A stretch of 64,000 bases of DNA, from assembly GCF_901000735.1 (NCBI RefSeq), contig NC_081547.1, positions 13,837,529-13,901,528 on the forward strand, given 5' to 3'. The translations under genes were made by a program, and so were the position numbers. The DNA comes from Corylus avellana. Its lineage: Eukaryota > Streptophyta > Magnoliopsida > Fagales > Betulaceae. Positions 46,401 to 56,640 of the stretch are shown here, one piece after another. The stretch's first letter is position 1. Each line of letters opens with the position of its first letter. The notes beneath the pieces were generated by a model. It ran no database searches. It saw nothing but the letters and a program-made list of their open reading frames with translations, and was not told where the DNA came from.

Positions 46401-49400
46401 TTGAAGCTTCTCTATTCGCTTGGCCATAGAAGCAGGTATAGGGAAGAGAGACAAAAGATAAGTAGGAAGATTAGAGAGAGTACTCTTAATAAGAGTGACC
46501 CTACCCTTCATCATTTTTCAACTTGCCAACCTGCGATCAATCTTTTCCATAATGTCATCCCAAAAGGACTTGGCCTTAAAGGAGGGCCCCAAAGGGAGAC
46601 GGAAATACTTCAAAGGCAAAGAGGCCGTTCCACAACCCAATACACCAACCAAATCACCCACATTATCCACATCGCCTACCGGAACCAAAGCTGATTTGGC
46701 CAAATTTACCTTCAAACCAAAAACAGTTTCAAAGCATACAAGTAAAGCTTTAATGGAATGAATTTGATCAAGATTCGGCCCATGGAATACCAAAGTATCA
46801 TCTGCAAACAAGAGGTGAGAAATGTTAACCCTCTCAGACAATCTTGGTCCCACTGAAAAGCCAGAGATAAAACCACCATCAACAGAAGCAACAATCATCC
46901 TGCTAAACGTCTCCATAACAATGACAAACAAAAAAGGAGACAAAGAATCACCCTACCTTACCCCTTGAGAGCTTCTAAAGAATCCGGAAGGAGTGCCATT
47001 AATCAACACGGAAAAGCGGACAATCGATATACAACGCTCTATCTTGGAACACCATTTCTCACCAAACCCACACCTCCTGGGTAAATACAAAAGAAACTTC
47101 CAATCAATATGATCATAAGCCTTCTCCATATCCAGTTTACAAAGCAGCCCTGGTTCACCATATTTGATACGACATCCAAGCACTCATTTGCAATAAGAAC
47201 TGAATCCTATCAACAACCCTTCTAATCCTATTAGCGAGAACTTTTGCAATAATCTTCTAGATCCCACTCACAAGACAAATAAGATGAAACTCCTTAAGCT
47301 CGGAAGCCCCAAGCACCATCGAAATAAGAGATAAAAATAGCATTAAAGCTTTTTTCAAACTTACCACAAACATAAAAATCTGGAAAAACCGCCATAATAT
47401 CATCCTTGATCACTTCCCAGCAATCTTGGAAGAAAGCCATAGAGAGGCCATCCAGACCTGAAGCCTTATCTCTATCTATGCCTTTCACCACCTCCAACAC
47501 CTCCCTTTCCTCAAAAGGAACTTCTAGCAGAGAGGCCTCACCGCCCCCAAAGAATCAAAAGCAAGATCATCCAACCTAGGCCTCCAACTACAACGTTCAG
47601 AGAACAAGAACTCATAGAAATGCACAACATGGTCTCAAATGGCGGCTTGATTGGACGAAAGAGAGCCATTAATAGATAAAGACTCAATGGAATGGCATCT
47701 TCTATTCGAATTGGCAATCCGATGGAAAAACTTTAGTGCACTTATCACCCTCCTGAAGCTAGTGGATCCTGGATTTTTGCCTCCAACTAATTTCCTCTTG
47801 TAAAAGAGAGATCTCCAACTCACTAATAATCACCCTTTTCATTTCCTTCTCTTCTTCACCTAAATCTCTCCCTTCTTCCAATCTATCCATAGCCTTCAGT
47901 TCTTCAACTCTCTCCTTGCAAAGAGCACTGACATTGCCAAATTCATGTTCATTCCATCTTTTGATATCCACCTTTAAAGCCTGAAGCTTCTGAGCCAAAA
48001 TATAACTTGGAGTACCATGGAAGATATAAGACGACCACTAAGACCGCACCCTATCCACAAACCCATCAGCTTTCAACCACATATTCTCAAACTTAAAAGG
48101 CCTCTTTCCCCTTAGGAAGCAACCACAGTCAAGCAAGATGTGAAAATGATTAGAGCACAATCTACGCATCCTCTTTTGAAGCAAACCGGGATATCTAACT
48201 TCCCATTCTGGAGACACTAAGAAGCGATCAATCATAGACCAAGAGGAAGTGTTGGGACCATGTAAACATCCACCCACCCGCGCAAGGGGAAGATCCATAG
48301 GCCCCTACTCGGAGATGAAGTTCAAAAATTCTGTCATCGCTAGATTGAGACGCACTCCCCCCGACCTTTTGCTTGGGAAATGGGTGACATTGAAATCACC
48401 ACCAATACACCACGGCAAATCCCACCAGCTAATAAGCCCAACCAATTCCTCCCAGAGAAGACATCTAATATTATCAAAGATTAGGGCTAGAGACTCCCGC
48501 AAAGGTCCAAACAAAATCATCCTCCACATTTCTAAAAGAACAGGCTGCAACAAACTCTCCCACACAAACCTCTAGCTTCGTGACCACCCATTAACAAAAT
48601 GTCACCGGAAGCCCCTCTAGAAGCAACATAACACCAATCGGCATAATGACAACCCCACAAGTTTCTCACAAAACTGCTGGAAATGTACTCCATTTTCATC
48701 TTTTGAAGACATACAATGGCCACCTTCCATTGCCTAAGTAGATTTTTCACCCTCAAACACTTACCACCCTCATTCAACCCTCTCACATTACAATAAATAT
48801 GAATAATCTCTTTGAACCCTCCCCTTGACCCTATCCCGACAAGCACTTCCATTGTGAACATCATAATTAATGGAATAGAAAAGATTATTGAGTTCTCTCT
48901 TACCTTTCTTTCCCGCATTTGAGGCCGCAGCCGCTCCCTTCTCTTCATTATTTGCAATAATATCCGTAAACAACGCCGATAGCTTCCCTACATACCCTTC
49001 ACACGAAAGACCAACACAATGGCTAAACTCCTCTACTAGCTTCAGGGCCCTCTCAGCGGATTGAGACCCCTCCTTCCCCAAAAACTCCAAAGCTGGACAA
49101 CAAAACTGTGGGGTATGCTCCTCCACCACGTACACCTCCAATTCCAATCCTGCCAAATTAGTCTCTGAAACTAGTGGAGCTGATTCTCCATTGAACGTGG
49201 AGAGTTAAACACCTCCAAACTAGTCTGAAAACACCCACTGTCCGACACATTACCAAGGCCCAATGGAACTTCCAAACAATCCTCTGCCATCCCCTCCACC
49301 CCCTCTACCATCCCAACATCCAAAGCTGCCACAAAAAATCCAAAGTCCAGAATGCCTGCCTTTGCTCACAAATTCCCAAGGAAATGGAGTTTGTAGAACC

Positions 49401-52400
49401 CTCAAGCCTAGGCGCCTCACCCCTAACCACATCTAAACCTACAACCCCAAGCTCAACCCCCTCACTGACAGAAATACCCCCAGAAACAGCCACTGATGAT
49501 AGAGCCTGAAGAAAAACCCCCACCGCCGGCACCCCTAGAGGTTGAGACAAAATTTCAGGGACTCTACTGCCGCCCAAAACTCTAGCCAAGCCCAAACCCA
49601 CCCTCATCACTGCCTTCTCCATAGATCTCGACATCTGGGCCAACAATCCCGATTGTTTACAGCCAACCGCAGTACCAGCCAGCTCCAATCCCGCGCTTAA
49701 AGGCACCTTCCCCAACAAGCCCAGCCTTGCCGCACCTGATATAGTCTCAGAGTATGCCGGAAAACCTGCCAGCGGCTGACTCTGGGATACTTGAGACCCA
49801 GCGGCAGAGGATGAAGCGCCTGGATCACCAACCTTGCTCGCCGCCCAGGCCATCTGAAGCTTCTTGGCCCTAGAAGGCAGCCTAGCAGCTCTCCTCTTAG
49901 ACTTAAAGGTTCTTTTGGGTCCTGCACCCACCAAATGAGCCCTGCCCAAATTCTTACTGGACTGAGCTTTATGGACTCCCCCCAAATCACTAAGGCTGGC
50001 TTGCAATAGACCCATGACTCGGAAGTCCACCTTCACAAGAAAAACACTTACCCAGGTCCATACGGTCCAAACACACTCCAATCTCCACCTGTAACTTTTC
50101 TAAAGTTTTCCTCAAACTAATGTATTTGATACCTCCAAACGAAACGTTGCTATTGTCAGAGAAATCCTTTGCAATCTATCAACTAACTTGTTTAATAGAT
50201 TGCAAATCCTATTGTGAGAAATATAGTATAAATTAATTTTGGGGATCAATCTAAATCAATGCTGCACAAATCAAACTCCTATTCTTCATAACTCCATCAA
50301 GCTGCAATATGAAAAGCATCCAGCATGAACTTCCTTCCGCCGTATTTATTTATTTTTAATTAATCATTCCAAAACATCCAAATGTAACTAACTATACACC
50401 AAGCACAACCTCCGTTAAACATCTATGAATAAGATCCAGAAAACCATCAATATATGGTTTAGTTGACAACACACGAAAACCAGTTTGAATTAGAATGGAG
50501 TTTTGTTAAGCGCTTTTCACTTGAATTGAATCTCACTGTGGGCTACCAAAGAAATAGATGTGATTTCAACTTAGAATTTAACAGAACTATCCAACACATG
50601 TTCTCTGATTGCCTCATAGTCACTAGTTCACTAAGTGCAAATTCTGCAACAATCTTCCAAAAAACCCAACTCCCAAACTTGTCAAATCCATAGACACCAT
50701 TGCTCCAATCTAGTATATAACCCAAACGTTTTTGTCCATTGCTAATTCATAAGAGAAGTCCCTGATCACTATCAGGCTGCAAAAACATGTATTCAATCAT
50801 TTGTATATATTCCATTTCATTTTCATGTTTGTTTTTTCCCCACTTCTTTATAGAATATTCTTTTTTAGTAACCAAAGAATATAGAAAGGGATCCTTTAAA
50901 TTTTTGTACAAACAAAGACACTGTATCTTATTTTTCAAAATGAAAAATAGAAGTAAATTGCAAGTCCATATGATACATGGTAGTCTCCAGGCATATAGAC
51001 AGCAAATAGAACCTATAGAAACCCAATCTCCCTTGAAAACTCAATTGAATTTGTCCCCCACGCTCGAGTATACAAAGATGTGAACAAATTGAGTTATAGT
51101 AAACATAATATTAAACAACCAACTGATCATCAACAATAAAAATAATAAAGAAATAAAAAAGACATAACATCACAACCAAAAGATATGGAAATAGACATAC
51201 CTGAACCATCTCAGGAGGCCCCTCATCCTTTGAGAGGACCCACTTAGTCAGATATATTGAAAAAAGGAAGCTGATGATACAAACTGAAAAGACAAACACG
51301 ATGATGGGAGATGTTCTTGCTCCCATGTAAAAGACTGCTCCAAATCCCAAGAGTAGGAGTACCAAAAGAACTCGGACATTTATTCCCAAGAGAATCCGAA
51401 ATATCTGCAAAATGGAACAACTTAATATTTTATACACACAAGGGAAATCCAAACAAAAAACTACAAGTGATGAAACAAGAATATTTCAAAACGCCATGAC
51501 ATCACATTAAAAACAAAACAGAAACAAGAAGTTAACACCTGCACTTCAGCACAAAATAAAAATTATTAAGTTGACATGAAAGTAATCAGAATTCTCACCA
51601 GTCATGACGATCATTTCATTTAGGCCACAGTTATTTAGAAATAGTTCACTTATTTTATCTAACTCTGACCATGCTAAGTTGCAATGCCAGTTCAAAGCTA
51701 TTAATTGTCACACCAGGTTGTAGAAGTCTGTGAAAAGCTCATCAAATATGAGTTCAAGAAGCCCAAATCCACACCTTCAAGAGAATGGCATGGCATTAAC
51801 TTGAAGCAATTCAGTGACACAGACAAGTGGTTGCAGGAGAAAGCCTGTAAGGCTTCCTGAATTGGAAATCAAAATCAGCAAAGCCAAGAAGCTTATCCAT
51901 GAAGGTTGATTTTTCCCTCACCAACTCCAATTGAAGAAAGAAGAAACAATAGCTATGGTGTCTGGTTGCATTGGCAGCGAAATGATTCATTATCTGAAAG
52001 TATTTTTCACTTGGAAAACTACTAATCTAAATTTGTAACACCCCCCGAAAAAAAGTGTTCTCCTAGAATTCGCACATGTAAAGAGGAAAACTCTTCCTAG
52101 TTTAGAAGTAAATGGAAACTTCCATTAAGGTCGCATATCTTTCATGCAGATTCTCCTAATACATCTCCCCAACACCTAGATCACAAACCCAAGCTTTTTA
52201 GTGACTTGTGCCATATTTCTCTATATTAGTGACTTGTACCATATTACTCTATATTAGTGACTTGTACCATATTACTCTATATTAGTGACTTGTACCATAT
52301 TTCTCTATAGTATAAGCGCAGCAGGCCTGTCCTTATTTATGTTTACTGCAAGTGGCTGCCAATGACGGGGGCTGAAGTGCTCGAGAACATCAATGGAATT

Positions 52401-54145
52401 TTCTCTCCCTTTTGTTTTTTTTTTTTTTTTTGATAAATATCTCATTCAAAAAAGAAAAAGAAAATCCTATAAATTTCATCTTCTTATCTTTCCTCTAATG
52501 TGAATCCTCCTCAAATTTGATTCTTTCTAGATCCTCATCTACAATTATTTGTGCTACGTTTCTTCAACAATATGCTAGTTTTCTATTTTTTTGATAAGTA
52601 ATCAATCTTATTAGAAAGCATAAAGGGGCACCACCAAGTACACAGGGAGTATACATGTAACACTTTGGTGCCATATTGAGAAGATGAGTAACGCACATAT
52701 AGAGTAGGTGGTTAATAAGAGATACTCATAGGTGCTAAGTCCAGCATTGCTTACTTAATAGGTGAAAACTAAGCTTTATAAGTGATTATAGGAAGCTCCA
52801 AATTAACTAATCATTTTGGGGTGATAGCGCACATGTGGCTAGCGCTTTTTTATGAGTTGTTACAAATGGTATCAGAGCCACCTAGTAATGCACCATGTGG
52901 TATTGTCAACACCACATAGCATTGCCCTAACGAGGACGTTGGGGTTTAAGAGGGAAGTTTGTAACATTTCAGTCTCATATTGGGAAGATAAGTAAAAAAC
53001 ATAAAGAGTGGGTGGTTTATGAGATATGATCATGGATGCTAAGTCTCACATTGTTTGTTTACTTACTAGGTGAAACTAGGCATTACAAGTGATTCTAAGA
53101 AGCTCCAAACTAACTAGTTATTTTGGAGTGATAGCACAGATGTGACTAGCATTTTTCCCTGCGTCGTTACCATACAAGAAAGACATCCACTAAGGTGGGG
53201 GAAAAGAACAAAATTCCAGAAAATTAGAAAAGTGAGAACTACTTGTAACACTTCAGTCCTATATTGGGAAGATGAGTAGCACCAACGCCATACATTTCTA
53301 TCATACCAGTCACAAATCATAAGTGAACAAAATTTCCTACAAACTAGTTGGAGGAATTTTCCTCCAAAGTAGTTTTTAAAAGTAACATGTCTTCTTTAGC
53401 CTATGAAAAGCACATTTTTTGAACAGCATGTACTTCTTACATTTTTTTTTAATCAGATTAGTTAAAAAACATGTCCTTCTCATATGTTCAAGGGACATGT
53501 CACTTTTAGAGATTGGGTTGAAAGAATTCCTCCAACCCAGCTTGTGGAAAATTTATGTCCATCATAAGCACACTAAGTAAACTTGCTTACTGCAACGGCC
53601 CAAAAAAGGCAAAGACAAAATCCTAAACTTGTTGTAAGAAGAAACAAAAGCATGCATCAATTTTACTAGGAAAAAAGAAATACATAATCATTATACATCT
53701 CTAAGCATATAGTAATGATATACACTACACTTTTCTCCCACTTTGTTGATGTAGCATTGTCATTCAACCCTTGGATCTTTTTTTTAAAAGAAACAATTGT
53801 TGATCCAAAGGCTGATTAGCAGTGCTACACCAGCAAAGTAGGATAAAAGTGTGTTGTATAGCATTTCTCTTGCACATATATTAGACCCTTTTTCTACAAA
53901 AATGAGCATATAAGGAAATGGGTTCAATCCCATACAAATGAATGATTTGTATTTATATTTACCCACAAAATAAATAAATATACATAACAGTGGTTACAAC
54001 TGAGCATATACTAATTCGCATTAAAACTCGTTTATACAAATAAGGTCCTCACCAATGGGTTATAAGCCTTGCTACGCATGTTGGGAAAAGTCCTAGGCCT
54101 GTCCGCATAGGGCCCGAGATTACCATTCTCCAACTCTTCATCCAT
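34432..54145 (-). CDS. AVP2: Type II (K+-independent) H+-translocating inorganic pyrophosphatase, first six coding exons
   Basis: Exons on the minus strand: 54145-54053, 51404-51201, 40152-40001, 39894-39747, 39672-39537, 34604-34432. All have GT-AG borders and join in phase for 302 codons. The protein starts [20 protein letters not shown] and matches Arabidopsis AVP2 along its length: predicted membrane segments ([39 protein letters not shown]), then [19 protein letters not shown] and [20 protein letters not shown]. Exon 6 carries the pyrophosphate-binding motif [11 protein letters not shown] (D275, D279, K283, E285) followed by [14 protein letters not shown]. Type II pumps are about 800 residues and act in the Golgi/endomembrane system, coupling PPi hydrolysis to proton transport. 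Over 60% of the protein is missing, though the last exon ends at a usable donor (GTAGCT). Introns 1, 2 and 5 are swollen by transposons. Symbol given by homology. Confidence 0.93.
34649..34785. repeat. Tandem duplication of about 75 bp in AVP2 intron 5
   Basis: A segment containing GCATTACAGGAT and CTAAGATGACAAGCATACA (34651-34711) is repeated at 34729-34784 with a few substitutions. No coding role. Confidence 0.8.
34786..36685. other. AVP2 intron 5, distal part, no other gene seen
   Basis: AT-rich non-coding sequence. Nothing beyond the flanking duplication and the LINE4 remnant is recognised. Confidence 0.5.
37468..37734 (+). mobile_element. 5'-truncated LINE tail nested in LINE4
   Basis: LINE4 coding sequence for [10 protein letters not shown] is interrupted after TAGAACTT (37460-37467). 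A LINE 3' end with an A-rich tail (37683-37730) intervenes, then TTAGAACTTCCTCTAGGTGC resumes the same reading. TAGAACTT occurs on both sides (37735-37742) as the target duplication. Confidence 0.75.
38572..39068. mobile_element. MITE with TTA target duplication, nested in LINE4
   Basis: 497 bp, beginning GGACCCGTTTGGTTCG and ending CGTACCAAACGAGGCG, imperfect terminal inverted repeats. TTA flanks both sides (38569-38571 and 39069-39071). Removing the element and one TTA restores the LINE4 reading P-T-L-L-M-W-S-I-K. The TTA target and size suit a PIF/Harbinger-derived MITE. The middle (38660-38850) is GC-rich with repeated GGGTGGCC units. Confidence 0.85.
40361..40387. repeat. C13 run followed by (CA)(CG)n in AVP2 intron 2
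   Basis: Thirteen C then alternating purine-pyrimidine ACACGCGCGCGCGC, a potential Z-DNA tract. Such runs are prone to length change and assembly error. Confidence 0.8.
40685..40700. repeat. Left target-site duplication of LINE2
   Basis: ACATCTCAACAATTAT, identical to 44885-44900 after the poly(A) of LINE2. A 16-bp duplication is typical of LINE insertion and gives both edges of the element. Confidence 0.92.
40911..42631 (+). pseudogene. LINE2 ORF1 (one nonsense codon, frame changes near the gap)
   Basis: ATG at 40911 ([20 protein letters not shown]). The first about 150 residues, with [21 protein letters not shown] and [20 protein letters not shown], form a conserved domain seen at the start of many plant LINE proteins; I do not name it further. 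A TAG at 41673-41675 interrupts, with the same phase continuing to 42245. Between 42471 and 42533, 21-bp units (GCAACAGATGGCGCCGGAGAG) are repeated three times, giving a seven-residue repeat. Expected role: RNA binding in the LINE particle. Confidence 0.75.
42632..42731. other. Assembly gap (100 N)
   Basis: Inside LINE2, between ORF1 and the RT domain. The join is supported because the same 16-bp target duplication is found in both adjoining contigs. Confidence 0.95.
42732..44800 (+). pseudogene. LINE2 ORF2: reverse transcriptase and zf-RVT (nonsense and frameshift)
   Basis: Open from the gap: [54 protein letters not shown] active site, [14 protein letters not shown] at 44131-44133 interrupts where LINE1 has a sense codon; the same phase resumes with [11 protein letters not shown]. 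The zf-RVT region shows [19 protein letters not shown] small deletion near 44625 shifts the last about 55 codons (W-N-E-R-N-A-R-C-F). It cannot make a full ORF2 protein. Confidence 0.85.
44885..44900. repeat. Right target-site duplication of LINE2
   Basis: ACATCTCAACAATTAT directly after the A-tail, identical to 40685-40700. Confidence 0.92.
44925..45060 (-). mobile_element. LINE 3'-end fragment
   Basis: Reverse complement shows the LINE 3' signature (ATATTTCTTGTGTACTAGAG, then TGCCCCTTTATAC) seen at the ends of LINE1 to LINE3. 5'-truncated copy. Confidence 0.6.
45177..50130 (-). pseudogene. LINE3, L1-type LINE in AVP2 intron 2 (multiple frameshifts)
   Basis: On the minus strand it runs from about 50130 to the A-tail at 45177. 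ORF1-like sequence lies at about 50081-49000, with WSV.., [12 protein letters not shown] and a long Pro/Ala/Ser-rich region. Endonuclease pieces follow ([15 protein letters not shown] near 48835, [19 protein letters not shown] near 48450, [13 protein letters not shown] near 48230). RT is at 47500-46520 ([48 protein letters not shown]), and a C-terminal part runs to about 45250. Several frameshifts and stops. Same strand as AVP2. No target duplication found. Confidence 0.85.
50131..51200 (-). other. AVP2 intron 2, proximal part
   Basis: Non-coding; no repeat family recognised apart from AT-rich tracts. Confidence 0.5.
52198..52309. repeat. 28-bp tandem repeat, four units, in AVP2 intron 1
   Basis: Unit TTAGTGACTTGTACCATATT + A/TCTCTATA at 52198, 52226, 52254 and 52282. 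Differences are limited to one or two bases, so it is recent or homogenised. Confidence 0.92.
52590..53240 (-). mobile_element. LINE 3'-end fragment split by a TRIM
   Basis: Parts 52590-52655 and 53177-53240 join, after removal of the TRIM and one ATACA, into the usual LINE tail on the minus strand (compare 45195-45265). This independently confirms the TRIM boundaries. Confidence 0.75.
52656..53171 (+). mobile_element. TRIM (terminal-repeat retrotransposon in miniature), complete
   Basis: 516 bp: 5' LTR 52656-52864 (TGTAAC...GTTACA), PBS TGGTATCAGAGC at 52867-52878 (initiator tRNA-Met), internal region of about 95 bp without coding capacity, purine tract GGGGTTTAAGAGGGAAGT (about 52941-52958), 3' LTR 52960-53171 (TGTAAC...GTTACC). 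Target duplication ATACA at 52651-52655 and 53172-53176. The two LTRs differ at many positions, indicating an old insertion. It sits in AVP2 intron 1 and needs proteins in trans. Confidence 0.92.
53244..53284 (+). mobile_element. TRIM LTR fragment
   Basis: TGTAACACTTCAGTCCTATA and following bases match the start of the TRIM LTR at 52656 and 52960. Truncated copy. Confidence 0.6.
53328..53556. mobile_element. MITE with about 30-bp imperfect terminal inverted repeats
   Basis: AAAATTTCCTACAAACTAGT + TGGAGGAATT at the left is the imperfect inverse of the right end AATTCCTCCAACCCAGCTTG + TGGAAAATTT. About 229 bp, AVP2 intron 1. Superfamily not assigned. Confidence 0.65.
53716..53864. mobile_element. 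Hairpin-type MITE, about 60-bp arms
   Basis: The left arm (GATATACACTACACTTTTCT ... CTTGGATC, 53717-53778) and right arm (GATCCAAAGG ... GTGTTGTATAGCAT, 53804-53864) are imperfect inverse complements around a short AT-rich loop. It would fold into a long hairpin, the kind of structure that can seed small RNAs. Confidence 0.75.
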
Positions 54146-54633
54146 GACCACCGTAAGAGTGGTTGAATTCACCCTCCGAACCTGGGGCAGGTCGCCCCCT
54201 GAACTTGGTCGCTGAATTTTGAATGTTCTGCTGCGGCTACTACTGTTCCAGAATTCAAAGTCGATCAAATCTCAGTATCATTATAAAACTCACACTCAGC
54301 ATTCAATAATTACGGAATTACTAAACTCAAAACCTATATATATACATGCAGAAAGATAGGCAAACAGTAACAGAATTTGAAAGCTCCGAGAAAATGTAGA
54401 CAACAGAAAAAATAAATAAAAATAAAAACACAACACAACTTTTCTTATTTCAGCAACCAAACAGACAGAAAATGAAAAACCCAGAGAAACTAATCCACAA
54501 CAAATATCAGACATCCTTTTTCTATTAAAACGATCATTCCCTGAAACCTCATTGTCTCACCTACTTAACAGAGCACAAAATTTCACAAACTCAAAGGCAC
54601 CAAACCCTAAGATCCGAAATAACTATAACAATG

Positions 54634-54691
54634 ATTAATAATAATAACAATAATAATTATCAAAAAAAATAATAATAATAACAATAATAAA
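54634..54691. repeat. (TAA)n/(CAA)n microsatellite in AVP2 5' UTR intron
   Basis: Imperfect AATAAT repeats with an A8 interruption. Confidence 0.85.
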
Positions 54692-54864
54692 GCTCGATTA
54701 CAGACGAGGTAGCACGAACTCAAGCCAGCCCAGAGAGGCCAGATTACCAACGAGAACCAAATTCCACGATCTGCTAATACCGGAATTCTAATTCCAGGAA
54801 CGAAAAGAGAATGCAGAGAGAGAGAGATCTAAGAACCAAAACGGCACCGTACCGGAGTACTTAC

Positions 54865-54990
54865 CAGACAATAAGCGCTCAGAGCAATGCCTCTGTAACC
54901 GCAACCAACGCAGCAATCTCTCTGCTCTTCTGAGCCTCTCTCTCTAACTCAGCGTGATTCCGCAGAGGAGGAGAGCGTTTTCAGGGAGAG
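54865..54990 (-). promoter_or_regulatory. AVP2 first non-coding exon and proximal promoter
   Basis: On the minus strand, CTTATTGTCTG is followed by GTAAGTAC at 54864, a strong donor. A 5' UTR exon therefore ends at 54865 and an intron separates it from the coding exon at 54145. The exon is rich in CT/GA (GTTAGAGAGAGAGGCTCAG). AT-rich sequence follows upstream (beyond about 54990). The exact start is unknown. Confidence 0.5.
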
Positions 54991-54999
54991 CTCGTATTT

Positions 55000-55629
55000 A
55001 TTTTATTTATTTTTTGTTTATAAATTATCTGTTAGATCTGAAAGTGGCAGGACTAGTAGTAATATGCGACGTATTATTGGGTGAATGAGCGAAAGTCAAT
55101 GGAGAAGGAATTTTTCCTTTTTGTGCATATTCAATTTCCCTGTGCTGTATATGGTGAACTGTCCTCCGTGTGTTGGGGTGGCACGTCAACTGTCCAATTG
55201 CGTTCAGCCACGTAATGATCAATTGGAATAATTATGCGACACCAATTATCCTTTCCAACTATGGTTTCACCTTTTCCTAATAAATATGTTTTTTACAAAC
55301 CAATTGAGATGCTTTGAGATTCATGTCTTCAAATTCTGCTCACATATGCCCGAAAACAAAAAGATAACGAAGGAGGGAGCAGTAATTACTTATAAATTTT
55401 AATTTTTCTCGTGTCAACTGAAAATTTTATATATATAAAGAATTGGTATGTTTGTTAATTTGTTTTGAGGGATTTTTTTTATAAAAAAAAAATGTTCTAA
55501 TGTTATATAAAAAAAAAAAAAAAAATTATTGTATTTTAAGAAGTATTTTGGATTATTTTTAATGTCTTTAACTTCGAAACAAAAAAAAACAAGTCATTAA
55601 CAAATATGGCATTTACGCTTCGACTTTGA
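55000..55629. other. Upstream region of AVP2
   Basis: AT-rich with poly(A) runs. CACGTCAAC and CCACGTAA near 55190-55215 are ACGT-core elements of the kind bound by bZIP factors; no function is shown. No gene seen. Confidence 0.4.
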
Positions 55630-56640
55630 TATAAGGCTCCGTTTATTTTACCGTAAAATGATTTACGGAAAATATTTTTCCTTTGACCAAAAATTCTTCT
55701 TTAATTTTCGAAAAATGGTTTCCATTTTTGAAAACCGTAAACTATTTTCCGACTTTGAATATCTCATTCTCAAATCGACAGACCCTGCCAAGACCCACCC
55801 ACAACCCAACTCGAGACTTGACTAGGACCCGATTGGAACCCCTCTAGACCTGCATGGGACCCAGTCGGGACCTGACCAAGACCCACTCGGGACTTGACCG
55901 AGACCCGACCCGACCTGCTCGATACCCGACTGGACATGCCCGGGAATTGACCGGGACTCACCCAAGGCCCGACTGGCACCTAGCAAGGACCTGCCCTGGA
56001 CTTGACTAGGACTCGCCCTGGATCTGTCGAGGAACCACTTGGGACCTACCCAGAACCCCGCCTGTCCCTACCCGGGACCCGCCCAGGACTTGATCGGGAC
56101 TCTCCCAGGACCCGCTCAAAACTCCTTCAGGACTCGCTTAGGACCCACCCGCGACCCAATCAGACCTGACCGTGACTCACCCAGGACTTGACCGGGACCA
56201 GCTGGGACCTCGCGGGGACTTGACCAGGATCCCATCGGAACCTACCCAAGACCCTGTCGGGACTTGATCAAGATCCCCTGGGACTCAATGTCGAAAAATA
56301 TTTTCGGCGGAAAATATTTTCCTTGAAAATGATTTCTTAGAAAACATTTTCCGATAGTTGGCATGTATGGAAAATTAGGCAGGTCTCGATCGGGTCCTCG
56401 GCATCGAAAAATGTTTTCAGCAAAAAACATTTTCCTATAAAATATTTTTAGGCATTTGGTTTGTACACAAAATCATATCAAACACCAAATTACGAAAATG
56501 TCCATGTCGGGTCTTGGGCGGGTCCTGCAAGGTCCTGGGCTGATCCCGACAGGGTCTCGATATGGTCTAGGTGGGGTTCGGGCGGGTCCCTAGAGAGTCG
56601 CAGTGGGGTCCTTGCAAGACTCGGTTAGGACACCTCTAAG
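55630..56640. mobile_element. DNA-transposon end with internal GC-rich minisatellite
   Basis: GGCTCCGTTTATTTTACCGT followed by AAAATGATTTACGGAAAATA (55635-55675) is a terminal sequence common to non-autonomous DNA transposons in many dicots. Inside (55775-56290 and 56500-56640) are dozens of degenerate GGGACCTGACC/GGGACTTGACCGAGACCC units, separated by AAAATATTTTCC-type blocks (56285-56450). No right terminal repeat was found, so the element is incomplete or rearranged. Confidence 0.6.

Noticed and set aside
47000..50081. Independent host genes on the minus strand
   Set aside because: All carry LINE endonuclease, RT or ORF1 motifs in the order expected of one decayed LINE (LINE3).
51787..52060. 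Protein-coding segment in AVP2 intron 1
   Set aside because: No open frame of useful length and no family match; intron sequence only.
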